From Arsenophonus sp046530765 (GTDB lineage: Bacteria; Pseudomonadota; Gammaproteobacteria; Enterobacterales; Enterobacteriaceae), in contig JBHEQS010000001.1 of the NCBI GenBank assembly GCA_046530765.1, positions 1 to 64,000 of the forward strand: DNA of 64,000 bases, in the 5' to 3' direction. Each line of letters begins with the position of its first letter. The stretch's first letter is position 1. Shown in pieces: positions 38,559 through 49,826 of the stretch. The notes beneath the pieces were generated by a model. That model was not told where the DNA came from, did not search any database, and was given only the letters and a program-made list of their open reading frames with translations. The position numbers and the translations under genes were made by a program.

Positions 38559-39278
38559 ATGATAAAAAGTGTTATTACTCAAGAAGTTAATAAAGAAGGC
38601 AAAATAATACATCGTATTCGTAGCTTTGTGCGTAGACGAGCAAGATTAACTCTTTATCAGAAAAATACTCTGCAAATGTTATGGCCTGCTATGGGTATAG
38701 ATTTTACAGAGCAACCAATATCTTTTAAAAAAATATTTGGTAATAATGCACCAGTAATTTTAGAAATTGGCTTTGGCATAGGTAAGTCTTTAGTTGTAAT
38801 GGCAGAGCAAAATATTAAAAAAAATTTTTTGGGTATCGAAGTTTATACACCTGGAATAAGTGCTTGTTTATTATCAGCAAAAAAAGCAAAAATTACTAAT
38901 TTGCGTGTTATATTTCATGATGCACTTGAAGTGTTGGATAAAATGTTGCTAGATTCTTCATTAAGCATTGTACAACTTTTTTTTCCTGATCCTTGGCATA
39001 AAGTAAGGCATAATAAGAGAAGAATTGTACAGGCGCATTTTTCTAATCTTGTTTTGCATAAATTAGAATTAGGTGGTATGTTTTATATAGCGACTGACTG
39101 CAGATCTTACGCAGAGCATATATTAAATGTAATGCGCAAAATAAGTGATTATCAAAATTTATCACTATTTAATGATTATGTTAAACGCCCAGATTGGCGA
39201 CCAGTAACCAAATTTGAAAAACATGGAAAAGAATTAGGTAATGAAGTGTTTGATCTTGCATTTAAGAAAATAAGATGA
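38559..39278 (+). CDS. trmB: tRNA (guanine-46-N7)-methyltransferase
   Basis: S-adenosylmethionine-dependent enzyme that makes m7G at position 46 in the variable loop of tRNAs. It has 239 residues, the same as E. coli TrmB, and aligns without gaps. The N-terminal basic stretch RIRSFVRRRARLT is conserved. The SAM-binding loop EIGFGIGKS is at 69-77, the family signature FFPDPWHK with Asp144 is at 141-148, KRRIVQ is at 153-158, and the C-terminal substrate loop RPVTKFE is at 214-220. It is divergent from the yggX-mltC group, as in enterobacteria. No Shine-Dalgarno sequence is visible before the ATG; the leader is only A and T with a few C, so initiation probably relies on an unstructured leader. 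No terminator follows closely. Confidence 0.97.
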   Translation: MIKSVITQEVNKEGKIIHRIRSFVRRRARLTLYQKNTLQMLWPAMGIDFTEQPISFKKIFGNNAPVILEIGFGIGKSLVVMAEQNIKKNFLGIEVYTPGISACLLSAKKAKITNLRVIFHDALEVLDKMLLDSSLSIVQLFFPDPWHKVRHNKRRIVQAHFSNLVLHKLELGGMFYIATDCRSYAEHILNVMRKISDYQNLSLFNDYVKRPDWRPVTKFEKHGKELGNEVFDLAFKKIR

Positions 39279-40908
39279 ATACAACGGAGTACATTATTTG
39301 TTTATCAAAATCATATATAGAAAAATTTTAAAAATATAATTCTTTATAAATTAGTTATTTTAATAACTAATACCATTGCTTTTGCAAATTGTATCACTAA
39401 TGATTTGATTATATAGTTTACTATATTACTGGTTTGAACAATAAAAGATAATAGTTATATAAATTAAGATAATACATAGAATTCTCTATTAAGTTAGTAT
39501 AGAATAGTTCTTAAAAAGAAAGACATAAAAATAATTATACAATACCTTAATACTATTAAACAGTATTAATGTATAAAAACTTTAAACAAAATATTTTTCA
39601 TATATTGTTAGTCTACATGCTATATCATATTAGATATCTTATTGTAAATGAAAATAAATAAATGATAATGCTATATCAATAAACATGCCTAATTATTATT
39701 TGATTATGCATTTTATATTGTTAAATAATAAAATGTAGTATAATTAATTTCTAATTATATGTTTTTATATATTTTATATATTTAAACTATAAAATTTTTA
39801 ATGTGTCAGTAGTGAATATTATAAATAAAAAGTATTACAGGATTTTTTTTAAAATATACATAGTATTGTTACTAATATTTTATAATTTTAGTTTAGTGAG
39901 TATAAATAATAAATAATAAAGTTTGTTATTTATTTTACCTGTTAAATAAAATATTAATTATAATAATAAAAGTATTTATTTAAAAATAGATATTGTTATA
40001 CAAAAATAACTTGATAAATTTTTTTATAATTCATAAACAAAATTTATAGATGTTAGAAGCTTGCTTTTACAATTGTTTATTAAACAATAAATTGTATAAA
40101 AATATATAAAACATTTTAATTATTAGAAACAAAATATCATCAATCAAGCTCATAAAAGTAGCGTAATTATGATTATTTATGGTTTGTATAATAATTATTG
40201 GTAATTTATTTTCTGGTTGTATATAAGTAAAATTACTTTATTAAAAATTTTTTATACTTAATATTTTTATAATTGATATGCTATAGATTGAGTTAAATGA
40301 ACTATATAATTATTTAACTTCTCTAGTTGCAATTTAATTATTAACAGAATAAATATTATATATCGTTATTTAGTGCAGATATAAATTTGCATTATCTAAT
40401 TACAAAAGAAAACATATTAAGTATTTTAGCAACAATTTATATATTGTTATAGCAGATTTACTTTAGTTAAATGTTACATTTAGATGCTATATTAATTTTA
40501 AATTTTAACGTTTTTTATCATTAAATATATATAAGTTAAGTAAAATTTTTAACTAATAATTTTAAGATAATATCTAAATGTGAAATTATTATTTAACAAC
40601 AATATATTGTTGTTATTCTAATACATACTATAGCGATTTATTAATTTTCATACATAAGTTCTAAATAAATTAGCGTGAATAAATAATATAAGATTAAAAT
40701 CTATATAAAGTTAAATAAATAATTAATAATCAGTTATTTATATACTTATATAAAACATTTAAATTTTAATATTTTAAACGCTATAAAAAATAGATTAATA
40801 AGATTAATTAAATTATTCAATAACGTATTAACAATATTAATAGTATTAATACTATTAAAATATTATAATATTCAAATCCATCAATCGCATTTCAATAATT
40901 AAATATTT

Positions 40909-40948
40909 AATAAAAATCTTCTATTATTATTAATAGAAGATTTTTATT
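40909..40948. terminator. Terminator-like hairpin, 18-bp stem
   Basis: Arms 40909-40926 and 40931-40948 are exact reverse complements with a 4-nt TTAT loop. The stem has an A-tract at one base and the matching T-tract at the other, as in a bidirectional intrinsic terminator. It lies between the convergent genes trmB and yggT, but 1.6 and 2.7 kb from their ends, so it more likely served genes now lost. Confidence 0.6.
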
Positions 40949-41583
40949 GTAAAATTTTTCATATAGAGTATTTTTGCATTAATTTATTTAATAATTTGAA
41001 ATAATTTTAATTATAATATATATTATTTAATAATATTGTCTTAGACAAGTCATTATTAATTGATAAAGACATGTCTAATATTGATATGTTATTGCATCAA
41101 TATTAATTAGTATAATATATAATTAATAATATATATTAAAAGATAAAAAATCTATTAACTTATTAAGTATTTTTTTAAAATTATTATCTATTTAATAATT
41201 TATAATGATTAATTTTAAAATAATAAAAGAATCATAAGTTATAATACTTAACTAAAATAAATAATATAGATTATTATAGTAAGATTAATTTTAAATAAAT
41301 ATGTAAATATGTATTTAATTAAGTAACAATATAATAAAATTAACTAATAACTATTTAATCAGTTATTGATTATTCACTAAAATAACTAATAATTCATTTA
41401 TTCAGTTTATATAAATTTTAATAACAAATTTGTTTTATTGTTGATATTTATAAAATATTATAAATTATAAGCAGAAATATATGTTATATCTAGATCATGA
41501 CTGATATTAAAAGAATTTTAAAATAATTTTATATAATTGGAAAAATTTAACATTTTATTAATTTAATCTTTATGTTTTCTTGT

Positions 41584-41615
41584 ATTATTTATTATTTATT
41601 ATTTATTATTTATTA
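41584..41615. repeat. 7-bp tandem repeat (ATTATTT), 4 copies
   Basis: Four exact copies plus four bases. The unit is the reverse complement, by rotation, of the TAATAAA unit at 5747-5774. Confidence 0.85.
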
Positions 41616-43673
41616 GTGCTGCTATTCAAAACGTGTAATTAATAAATAATATAAACAAAGATATCTAATATAAAATTTACATAACATTAGTTTTAGATTT
41701 AAAAAATTTATGTAGAATTAAATTGTTATTATTTAATAAAACATAATAGTTTCAAATATGGCTACAATGTTAACAAAATTAAAAATATATTATTTAAAAT
41801 AAATTTTATAAAATTATAATCAAAATTATATATGCCACTAAATTTAACTTAATATTATTTGATAATGTACATAAAATCAAAAATTAACATAAATAATCCA
41901 TAATTATAGTAATCATTACTTATAAAATTAGTAAGTTGCATAAATTATAAATAAGTATGAAATTCTATTTTAAATAATTATTAAATCAATATTTGTAAAT
42001 ATAATAATAAGATATATAATTTTCATAAAAAGTATAATTTGTCTGTATTGTAAATAATGTACTTATATTTATATAAAATAATAAATATTATAAAAATATC
42101 GTTAATAAGAAATTAAGAAATAATTTTCTTTGTTCTAATCTAGATTATAACTCGAATTTATTTATGTAATATAAACTTTTCATATTGTTGCATAAAATTA
42201 ATAGTGAAAAATATTTTCATTAAGTAATGATAAATTAATAAATACAATTTATTTAATATTTTTAATGAATAAAAATTAATAAAAATTCAAAAAAAATCTA
42301 TTTTATTAATTTTATACTTTCAATATAAATTCCGTATTAACACATAAACAGCATCATTTTATTTTTTTAAATAATATTAATATAAGAGATTTTTTTTATT
42401 TCTTCTATGTCAAATATCTATATAATTAATAATTAATAATGTGCTCATAATTTAAATTATTAGAATTTAAACATTCTGTCTTACATAATGATAGATTTAT
42501 ATTATTAAATCTAATTTTAGTCAATAATTAATCTATAAAAATATAGTATTAAGATAAATCTATCTTTTATAATAAATTATAAAATATTTATTAATGTAAC
42601 TAATATATCATTAATAATATTTATTTAATCAAGATTAAAACTGCAAAAAAAACTTAATATATAATTATTAAATATAATTATATATATTTACAATGTATTG
42701 ATGTATTATTCTTAATTTATGAAACTTATATATAGCAAGACTATATGTTTTATATAGAAATATTATTAATTAATTAAAGCTTTATATAATATAATAAAAG
42801 ATTAGCTGCATATATTTAATAATTTTACTACATGAAAATATAGATATTATTTAAGAAATTTAATTAAGCAAAAATTATATAACTTAATATTTAATAAGTC
42901 TAATATGTAATAAATAAATATATATATTATCAATTGGACTATTATTTTTAGTGAAGTGTTAGCTTTAATATCATTTGACATATTTATTATATATTATTTT
43001 TTTTGTAAATTATTTTTATTTTAATGTATGTGAATGAAAATTATAATAAGTAGATTTTATCCATATTAGATAGTGAAATATATATGTCAACGAAAACAAT
43101 TTAATTATTAATTAAACATTTAAACAACATCGTTAGTGTTTAGTCATAATTAATATTTCATTTTATGCTTTTATTAATTAAATTAAGTTAAGTTTTATTT
43201 TTAAGTTGTGAAAAACAAGTCTTGATTATAATCATCACTCCTTTTAGTGAGTAACTTATATGAATTGCTATATACAATTGTGCATTATTAATGTTAAGTA
43301 TATAAAATTCTAAAGATAAATAAGTTCATAATTAAGTTTCCATTAACGTTAGTTATTTTAAATAAATTTCATGATAAATGATAATTTATTTAAATTTTAT
43401 TAATAAATTATATTTTTAATAATAAATCTATATAAATAGATAATGTCAGATATTTTAATTAAAATAGTTAAATTACAAATATAGACCAATAAATCACCAC
43501 TAATTCTAATTCAAGTTATTTAAATAAAAATTAATTGAGTTCCTTTAATTACATTTACTAGATAGTTAAGGTTTCCTAATAAATTATATTTAAGTTACAT
43601 TTTTATGAGTTTATATAATTAATATGCATTGTTAATATTATATATTTTAGTGATATTTTAATAAGTTTGTTCA

Positions 43674-44261
43674 TTACATCAAATGTCCAACTGAATATAA
43701 TGCATTTGTAATAATTGGATCAATAAATAGAAGAATATCTAAACGTAAATAATTCAAAGCAATTAAAATCAACATTAGTATCATGGCTGACAGATCAAAC
43801 CCGCCTATAGCAGGAAATATTCTGCGAATAGGAGACATCAAAGGCTCAGTTAATTGAATGAGCATGTAATCAATAGGATTGCGGCCATGAGTAATCAAAC
43901 TAGAAATAGATCGAATTAAGATGAGCCAAAAAACTAACTTTCCCGGATATGTTAATAATTGAATAAATGTAATAGGCAATAGTGTTATGCTTATTAAGCT
44001 AATAGCATTTCTTGACCAAATAACAAAAATAATATTTCCTGCTGCAAGAATATATGCGATTAATAAAGTTGCTATATCAATTGAAGAAATGATAGGAATA
44101 ATTTTTTGTAACGGTTCTACTATCGGTTGAGTAATTTTTATTACAAATTGAGAAAATGGATTATAGAAATTTGCTTTAACTAATTGCATCCACAGTCGTA
44201 GTAATAAAATAATAATATATAATTGAATAGTTGTTGGTACGATAAAAGTTAAAAATTGCAT
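43674..44261 (-). CDS. yggT: YggT family membrane protein
   Basis: Integral inner-membrane protein of 195 residues (E. coli YggT 188), with two YGGT repeats. Four hydrophobic segments are visible at about 3-25, 62-83, 95-123 and 156-180. Each repeat carries the family pattern around NP...(T)xP(I/L)xP: NPFSQFVIKITQPIVEPLQ (34-52) and NPIDYMLIQLTEPLMSPIR (128-146), the second followed by FPAIGGFDLS. Its molecular role is not established; in enterobacteria it has been linked to osmotic or ion tolerance. A clear ribosome site (AGGG, 9 nt before the ATG) fixes the start. It follows yggS at 862 nt, whereas the two genes are close together in E. coli, so DNA has been gained here or an old start has shifted. 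Confidence 0.93.
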   Translation of the reverse strand: MQFLTFIVPTTIQLYIIILLLRLWMQLVKANFYNPFSQFVIKITQPIVEPLQKIIPIISSIDIATLLIAYILAAGNIIFVIWSRNAISLISITLLPITFIQLLTYPGKLVFWLILIRSISSLITHGRNPIDYMLIQLTEPLMSPIRRIFPAIGGFDLSAMILMLILIALNYLRLDILLFIDPIITNALYSVGHLM

Positions 44262-45123
44262 TTAATTATACCCTGATTGATTAAAATTATTCTTTTTAAT
44301 TTTTTATTCTGGTATTTTATATTACTTATAGTGATAATGATAATTCGAGGTAACTTAGCTTATTAAGCTACTATAAAGCTTTAGTAGTGGCTATCATTTA
44401 ATAGTTACATATTGTATTTATATATATAATAAAATATGATTTGCTTTCTTGCAAAGAAGAAAAACTTACATGACATATAAAGTATCATTTTGCTACTTAT
44501 TTCAGTATTAAACTTAAATTGTTCTAACAATATCATATTGACTTTATAAACATAACAGTAACTCAACACATATGCTAAAAATTTAATAATTCTATTAATT
44601 ATGACTATACTGTCTAAACTAGAAAACTTTATTAATCTTTTCGATAATATCCACTATAATAAATTTATTATTTAATAATGTTATATTTACTTCAAATATA
44701 CTATAAATCATCTTTATAGAACATAGATATAGCACTTAGATCTTCGTTTAGTAAATTTGTTTTATGTGATAAGATGTTTTAGTAAAGTTGCATTTTAAAT
44801 CTCTCAATACAATTATAAAAATTAATGTTTTATCAAAACTAATATATTATATTTGTTGCTAATAAATATGTTGTTATTATTTTTTCTTAATAGAAAAAAT
44901 AATAACACCTAAACTACATCATTTGCTTTGATCACTATTTTCTATTTTAGAATATATTAAATTTTATAAATTAATTATTATTTATATATATTAGAATATG
45001 CAAATAAGATGATTTATAAAATAATTAGTAGTCTTAAAATAAAATAATCAAATGGAATATATTAAAGATAATTATCGTTATATTTCTTATTTTATTGATA
45101 ATATTGATTTTTAAATTAATTAA
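44262..45123. other. Spacer between yggS and yggT
   Basis: 862 nt without an open frame of note. It is unexpected because yggS and yggT are neighbours in an operon in E. coli. It holds one 15-bp hairpin (44873-44906). A separate promoter for yggT would be needed if transcription from yggS stops here. Confidence 0.6.
44873..44906 (-). terminator. Possible terminator downstream of yggS
   Basis: 15-bp perfect stem (44873-44887 with 44892-44906) and 4-nt TAAT loop, with A and T runs in the arms. It lies about 220 nt beyond the yggS stop on the reading strand. No T run follows the stem on the minus strand, so termination is uncertain. Confidence 0.35.
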
Positions 45124-45807
45124 TTATCTAGGACCAAAAATACCTTCACCAATTCTAATTAATGTTGAACCATAAGCAATTGCAATATCAAAATCAGAAC
45201 TCATACCCATTGAAAGTGTATCAATATTTGGATATTCTTTTTTAAATTTACTGAATAAATTTTCCATACTATAAAAAATTGATATTTGTTGAAATAGTTC
45301 ATTTTTTGGATCTGGAATTGCCATTAATCCACGTAATTTTAAGTTTTTAAGTAATACAATTTCAGAAGCTAATTTATTTAACTCTTTTGGCGAGATACCT
45401 GATTTATTTATTTCATTACTTATATTAATTTGGATTAATACGTTTATTGGAGATTTATTTATTGGTCGGTAGCGGTTTAATAGTTTAGCTGTCTTTAATT
45501 TATCTATAGTATGACACCAATCAAAATACTTAGCTATCAAATGGATTTTATTAGATTGCATAGCACCAATAAAATGCCATATTAAATCATGTTGATTGCT
45601 AAAGTATATAATTTTTTCTATCCCTTCTTGCTGATAATTTTCTCCAAACTGCCGTTGACCAACATCTATAGCATTTTGAATTATATCGCATGATTTATTT
45701 TTAGTAACTGCGAGAAGAGTGATATCTTCTGGAGAACGATAATACTTATCGGCAATCTGCACAATGCGATCTTTAATATTAAGCAAGTTTTGTTGAATTA
45801 TTGTCAT
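45124..45807 (-). CDS. yggS: PLP homeostasis protein YggS (PLPBP/YBL036c family)
   Basis: Cytoplasmic pyridoxal-phosphate-binding protein with a TIM-barrel fold like alanine racemase but no known catalytic reaction; the family buffers PLP. It has 227 residues (E. coli 234), shortened only by the last few residues after IFGPR. The PLP lysine is K36 in LLAVTK. Other family landmarks are FGENY (54-58), HFIGAMQSNK (78-87), LMAIP (161-165), SMGMSSD (199-205) and GSTLIRIG (213-220), whose Ser/Thr and Arg hold the phosphate. It lies 90 nt downstream of ruvX and probably shares its transcript; yggR, which separates them in E. coli, is absent. Confidence 0.96.
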   Translation of the reverse strand: MTIIQQNLLNIKDRIVQIADKYYRSPEDITLLAVTKNKSCDIIQNAIDVGQRQFGENYQQEGIEKIIYFSNQHDLIWHFIGAMQSNKIHLIAKYFDWCHTIDKLKTAKLLNRYRPINKSPINVLIQINISNEINKSGISPKELNKLASEIVLLKNLKLRGLMAIPDPKNELFQQISIFYSMENLFSKFKKEYPNIDTLSMGMSSDFDIAIAYGSTLIRIGEGIFGPR

Positions 45808-45897
45808 AAAAATTTATATGTTAAATAAAAAATGAATACTATTAAAATGTAGTTATATTTTCGTGACTATTTGTCATAATTATATCAATTTTACTAA

Positions 45898-46317
45898 CTA
45901 AACATATTGTTCAAGCCAACTCTCTAAAATTATGGCAGCTGAAATAGAATCAACTTTACTTTTATTTATCGCTCGATAACCACCTTCATCAAATAATTGT
46001 TCTCGTGCTTTTATCGTTGTTAGTCGCTCATCATGCAATATAACTTGAATTTTGAATTGTCTATGCAATCTCTTAGCAAATTTACGAGCTTTTATGCTTA
46101 TTAGTTGTTCTGTTCCATTCATATTTAGAGGAAGCCCAACAACAGCTAATTCAGGATGCCAATCTTTTAAAATTTTTTCAATTTCTAACCAATTTGGTTT
46201 TCCATATTTTGCTTTTATTGCATTTAAAGGACCGCTAGTTGATGTAATTTCTTGTCCAATAGCAATGCCAATACTTTGTGTTCCAAAATCAAAAGCTATA
46301 ATTATTCTGTTTGGCAT
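45898..46317 (-). CDS. ruvX: RuvX/YqgF family nuclease (Holliday-junction-resolvase-like)
   Basis: RNase-H-fold protein of 139 residues (E. coli YqgF 138). Family members are implicated in 16S rRNA 5'-end maturation, and the older name reflects similarity to RuvC. Acidic active-site residues are in place: D10 in AFDFGTQSIGIAIG, E97 in HDERLTT and D123 in KVDSISAAIIL. GLPLNMNG (61-68) is also typical. It is bounded by gshB upstream, where yqgE is missing, and yggS 90 nt downstream, both on the same strand. No canonical ribosome site is obvious before the ATG. The assignment is secure; the symbol yqgF is equally used. Confidence 0.96.
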   Translation of the reverse strand: MPNRIIIAFDFGTQSIGIAIGQEITSTSGPLNAIKAKYGKPNWLEIEKILKDWHPELAVVGLPLNMNGTEQLISIKARKFAKRLHRQFKIQVILHDERLTTIKAREQLFDEGGYRAINKSKVDSISAAIILESWLEQYV

Positions 46318-47016
46318 TATATATTTCCAATTGAATTAAAATGTTAAAAATATCAATCTTAATTAAATGAAATTGTTTTGACTAAATATTTATAAAATGG
46401 AATGTGTATTAATAATATTGCTATTAATTTATATATTAAGTAATTATTTATATAGTTTATTTTTAGTTGCAGCTTATCATCTTAAATGACATTATGTCAT
46501 AATTACTTTTTTTGAATCTTTTATGATATTTTAGCTTTTTAAATATCTTTTAATGTTTTAAATTTTTAATTTTGTTAAAATGCTTAAATTATAACTAAAA
46601 TAATTTTGTTAGTATAGAATGAACCAGTTGGCTTTTATTATCAAGAAGAGTCATTAAATTTCTTAATTTAATTTTCTTGTAGAATTGTATTCTGTTATTT
46701 TTATAATATAGTTTTAATATTATTCAAATTAAAATAATATTAAATTTGTACATTAATAACTAATCTAATAATTATTTTATTATACTAATATATAAATTCA
46801 ATGCTTTTAAAAAACATATCCAAGGATATTAAATTGTAATTAGAAAGTAGTTTTATAAATTCGTTTTATAAAATTGTTTTTTTAATTACCATTGTCATCG
46901 CAATATGAACTTTAATCCCAGGATAATTGCAAAATATCTGTGTTTTATAGCCATAACAATATTTTATAGTAAAAAGTCTTTTTGTTTAGTTAATTACAAT
47001 ATATACTATAATTAAT
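46318..47016. other. Gap at the place of yqgE
   Basis: In E. coli yqgE (about 0.56 kb) lies between gshB and yqgF. This 699-nt interval fits its size and place but holds only short open stretches, none convincingly like YqgE. A small imperfect dyad at about 46486-46503 is followed by a T run. Confidence 0.6.
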
Positions 47017-47976
47017 TTATTTTTTTTTAAATAATCGTTTTTCTATTGCATCAAATAACATGGCAGTAATTGATATATCTGTAAATATTGCTTCAACTTC
47101 ACGTATACATGTAGGGCTGGTAACATTAATTTCTATTAAGTAATCACCAATAATATCTAAACCAACAAAAATTAATCCTTTTTCTTTTAATATTGGAGCA
47201 ACTGTTTTTGCAATTTTCCAATCATTTTCTGTCAACACCCTTGCTTCACCACGCCCTCCTACAGCTAAATTTCCTCGCGTTTCACCTTTAGCTGGAATTC
47301 GGGCCAGGCAATAAGGAATTGGCTCTCCATCAACAATAAATACGCGTTTATCACCTTCTCTTATGGCAGATATATAAGTTTGAGCCATGCAGAATCTATG
47401 CTCATACTTGGTTAACACTTCAATAATAGCGTTAATATTATGATCATCTTTTTTTATACGAAAAATAGACGACCCTCCCATTCTATCTAGAGGTTTAAAT
47501 ATGACATCGTTATATTTTTGATGGAACTCATATAGTTTTTTATTATTTCTTGTTACTAATGTATTAGGAGTCATATTGGAAAACCAAGAAATAAATAATT
47601 TTTCATTACAATCTCTAAGGCTTTGTGGTTTATTGACAATTAAACTACCAGCTTGTTCTGCTCTTTCAAGAATATAAGTTGCATAAATATATTCAATATC
47701 AAATGGTGGATCTTTTCTCATTAAAATAACATCAAGATTTTTTAGAGCAATATTTTGTTCAGAACCAAATTTATACCATTTTGTAACGTCTTGTTTAACT
47801 TTAATTAGTTGTCTTGTGTATCCGTATGCCGTTCCTTCTAATAAATAGAGATCATTTATTTCCATATAATAAATCTCATATCCACGACGTTGCGCTTCTA
47901 ATAACATAGCAAAACTGCTATCTTTTTCAATTTTTATATTAGAAATTGGATCCATTATGATACCTAATTTAATCAT
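47017..47976 (-). CDS. gshB: Glutathione synthetase
   Basis: ATP-grasp ligase joining glycine to gamma-glutamylcysteine, the second step of glutathione synthesis. It has 319 residues (E. coli about 316) and strong similarity throughout. Landmarks are MIKLGIIMDP at the start, MRKDPPFD (86-93), NKPQSLRDCNEK (115-126), the ATP-binding KPLDRMGGSS (161-170), RGNLAVGGRGE (234-244), and EINVTSPT (282-289) with E282 and N284 for metal binding. In the glycine-rich loop Arg replaces the E. coli Gly (DGMGG to DRMGG), a tolerable change. The start is well fixed by AAGGA 7 nt before the ATG, the best ribosome site in the window. gshA would be needed elsewhere. It keeps its E. coli order ahead of ruvX, but the upstream neighbour rsmE is absent. 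Confidence 0.98.
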   Translation of the reverse strand: MIKLGIIMDPISNIKIEKDSSFAMLLEAQRRGYEIYYMEINDLYLLEGTAYGYTRQLIKVKQDVTKWYKFGSEQNIALKNLDVILMRKDPPFDIEYIYATYILERAEQAGSLIVNKPQSLRDCNEKLFISWFSNMTPNTLVTRNNKKLYEFHQKYNDVIFKPLDRMGGSSIFRIKKDDHNINAIIEVLTKYEHRFCMAQTYISAIREGDKRVFIVDGEPIPYCLARIPAKGETRGNLAVGGRGEARVLTENDWKIAKTVAPILKEKGLIFVGLDIIGDYLIEINVTSPTCIREVEAIFTDISITAMLFDAIEKRLFKKK

Positions 47977-49420
47977 TTTACATCCTTAATTAAATAATGG
48001 AAATAAAATTGTAATTATTTACTGCAATAAACAAAGTAGTTTATATTTTTAGTATAATAGTTACAAATAAAATATTGAAAAATTTCTTATTAGCTATAAT
48101 TAAAATTTTATATATAAATAGTCTATATTATATATAATGAGCAAATTGCTTTTATTTATAAATATAAGAAAGTATATTAGATATTAGGATAGAAATTAAT
48201 TTCTAATACGTTGTATTCTACTTTTATCAAGTTTATGTTAATATTTATTAATCTAATTAATAGAATTTTGTTACATTTGAATTGTTTGTAAATAGGAATA
48301 AAATAAGTAACATTCTGTAGTTTTTCTTTATTTTTTATTTAGGCGCACAATATAAAAATTTTTAGCTAAAAATTTTATTTAATTTTGAAAACGCAAAATA
48401 AAATTTTTGTTTGTGCTAACTACTACTTTTAGTGTTAGTGGGTGAATTTTAATTAACCATTCTTTAGTATCAAGCATTTATATTCTTAAAATAGAATTTC
48501 TGTAATAAAATAACATGATGTTTTTCATTATATCATCTTAAAAGTTAATGAAGATGATTAAGGATATAATTAATTTTGTAATTAATATTGTAGTATAGTA
48601 TGTATGTGTACATACAAAAACTTTATTATAAACCAAAGAATAATAAAATATTATTACTATACATATAAATATAAAGATAAAAAAAATAAACTAACAAGAG
48701 TAATCTTTAATTGTTGTTTTAATTCTTTATTTTTATATAAATTCAAAAAATTTCTCACAAGAATATTAGTATTAATATTTATAGTAAGTTTACTTAGTTT
48801 TTATTAGATTATATGAGCAGGAAATAATATCAATATAGAAATTAATTTAAACTTATCTTTTTATCTATAATTTATTAATATTAGTTAAAGTACATGTATA
48901 TAATATTATAAAATTTAACTTAATTAATTATTTTCTAATGGTAAGAATAGAATCATAATGTTTATAAAATTAATTTTATTAGTAATAATAGGTAATTTTT
49001 CAGAAAAAAATTACCATAAAATTTGAATTAATTATAAACAAATATAGAATGCTATTAATATTTCTGTTGTAAAATTATACAACAAGTACTACTTTACTAA
49101 TTATATTTACATATGTATGTTTTTATTTATATAATGAATTTATATAATTATTTAGAGCAATTTATATAATAATTACTATTTTATAGTAGACAATAAATTT
49201 ATTGTTTTTAACAATAATATATATTTGCAATTTTAGTTATTTTTATATTAATAAATTTTATATATATCATTTATTTTGGTAATTATTAAATAACTTTTTA
49301 ATAATTCACTTTAGTAAGTATTTAGTAAGTATTTTAATTATTTTAATAGATGTTTCTGATGATTATTTATTATTTTTATTTATTAATATTTTAGATTTAA
49401 TGAAAAATTAGAAAATTTAT

Positions 49421-49462
49421 AAGAACAATATGTTTTACGTATATATAAAACATATTGTTCTT
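49421..49462. repeat. Hairpin, 17-bp perfect stem
   Basis: 49421-49437 and 49446-49462 are exact reverse complements with an 8-nt loop. A T-rich stretch follows on the plus strand, giving a terminator-like look, but no gene ends nearby. Confidence 0.85.
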
Positions 49463-49770
49463 TCTTTAAATCTTTTAATTTTCTTTATTTTTTATAAAGA
49501 AGTATTCTGTATTTAAAATTCAATAATAAATTATTTTTATAATATAATTAAAATTAACAATCTTACTATAAATTAATCTACTATAATAAATTGTTTTTAT
49601 TTATTAATGTTATTAAAATACTAAGTAAATAATAATGATCTTTGAAAATAGAAATTTAAAGATATCTTTAAGGCTTGTAATTTTTATATCAATTTATAAT
49701 TATAATAATTTATATTAATAATAATTTTATTGCTATTAAAATATTTATTAACTTATGATATTATTTTATT

Positions 49771-49826
49771 ATTTTTTTATTTTTTTATTTTTTTATTTTT
49801 TTATTTTTTTATTTTTTTATTTTTTT
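49771..49826. repeat. 8-bp tandem repeat (ATTTTTTT), 7 copies
   Basis: Seven exact copies of A followed by seven T, 56 nt in all. A slippage-prone array that is the longest low-complexity tract in the window, and a likely place for assembly or sequencing error. Confidence 0.95.

Larger units (their letters stand above)
39279..43673. other. Gap between trmB and yggT
   Basis: In E. coli this interval carries yggL, yggN, ansB, yggM, hemW, rdgB and yggU. None is recognisable here, and no convincing open frame remains on either strand. The 4.4-kb gap holds an 18-bp hairpin (40909-40948), a pair of adjacent imperfect hairpins near 41041-41105, and a 7-bp tandem array (41584-41615). Confidence 0.7.

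Noticed and set aside
46052..46339. 95-codon frame antisense to ruvX
   Set aside because: Antisense shadow of a well-supported gene.
48604..48807. 67-codon Lys/Tyr-rich frame, plus strand
   Set aside because: Chance length; no ribosome site or similarity seen.
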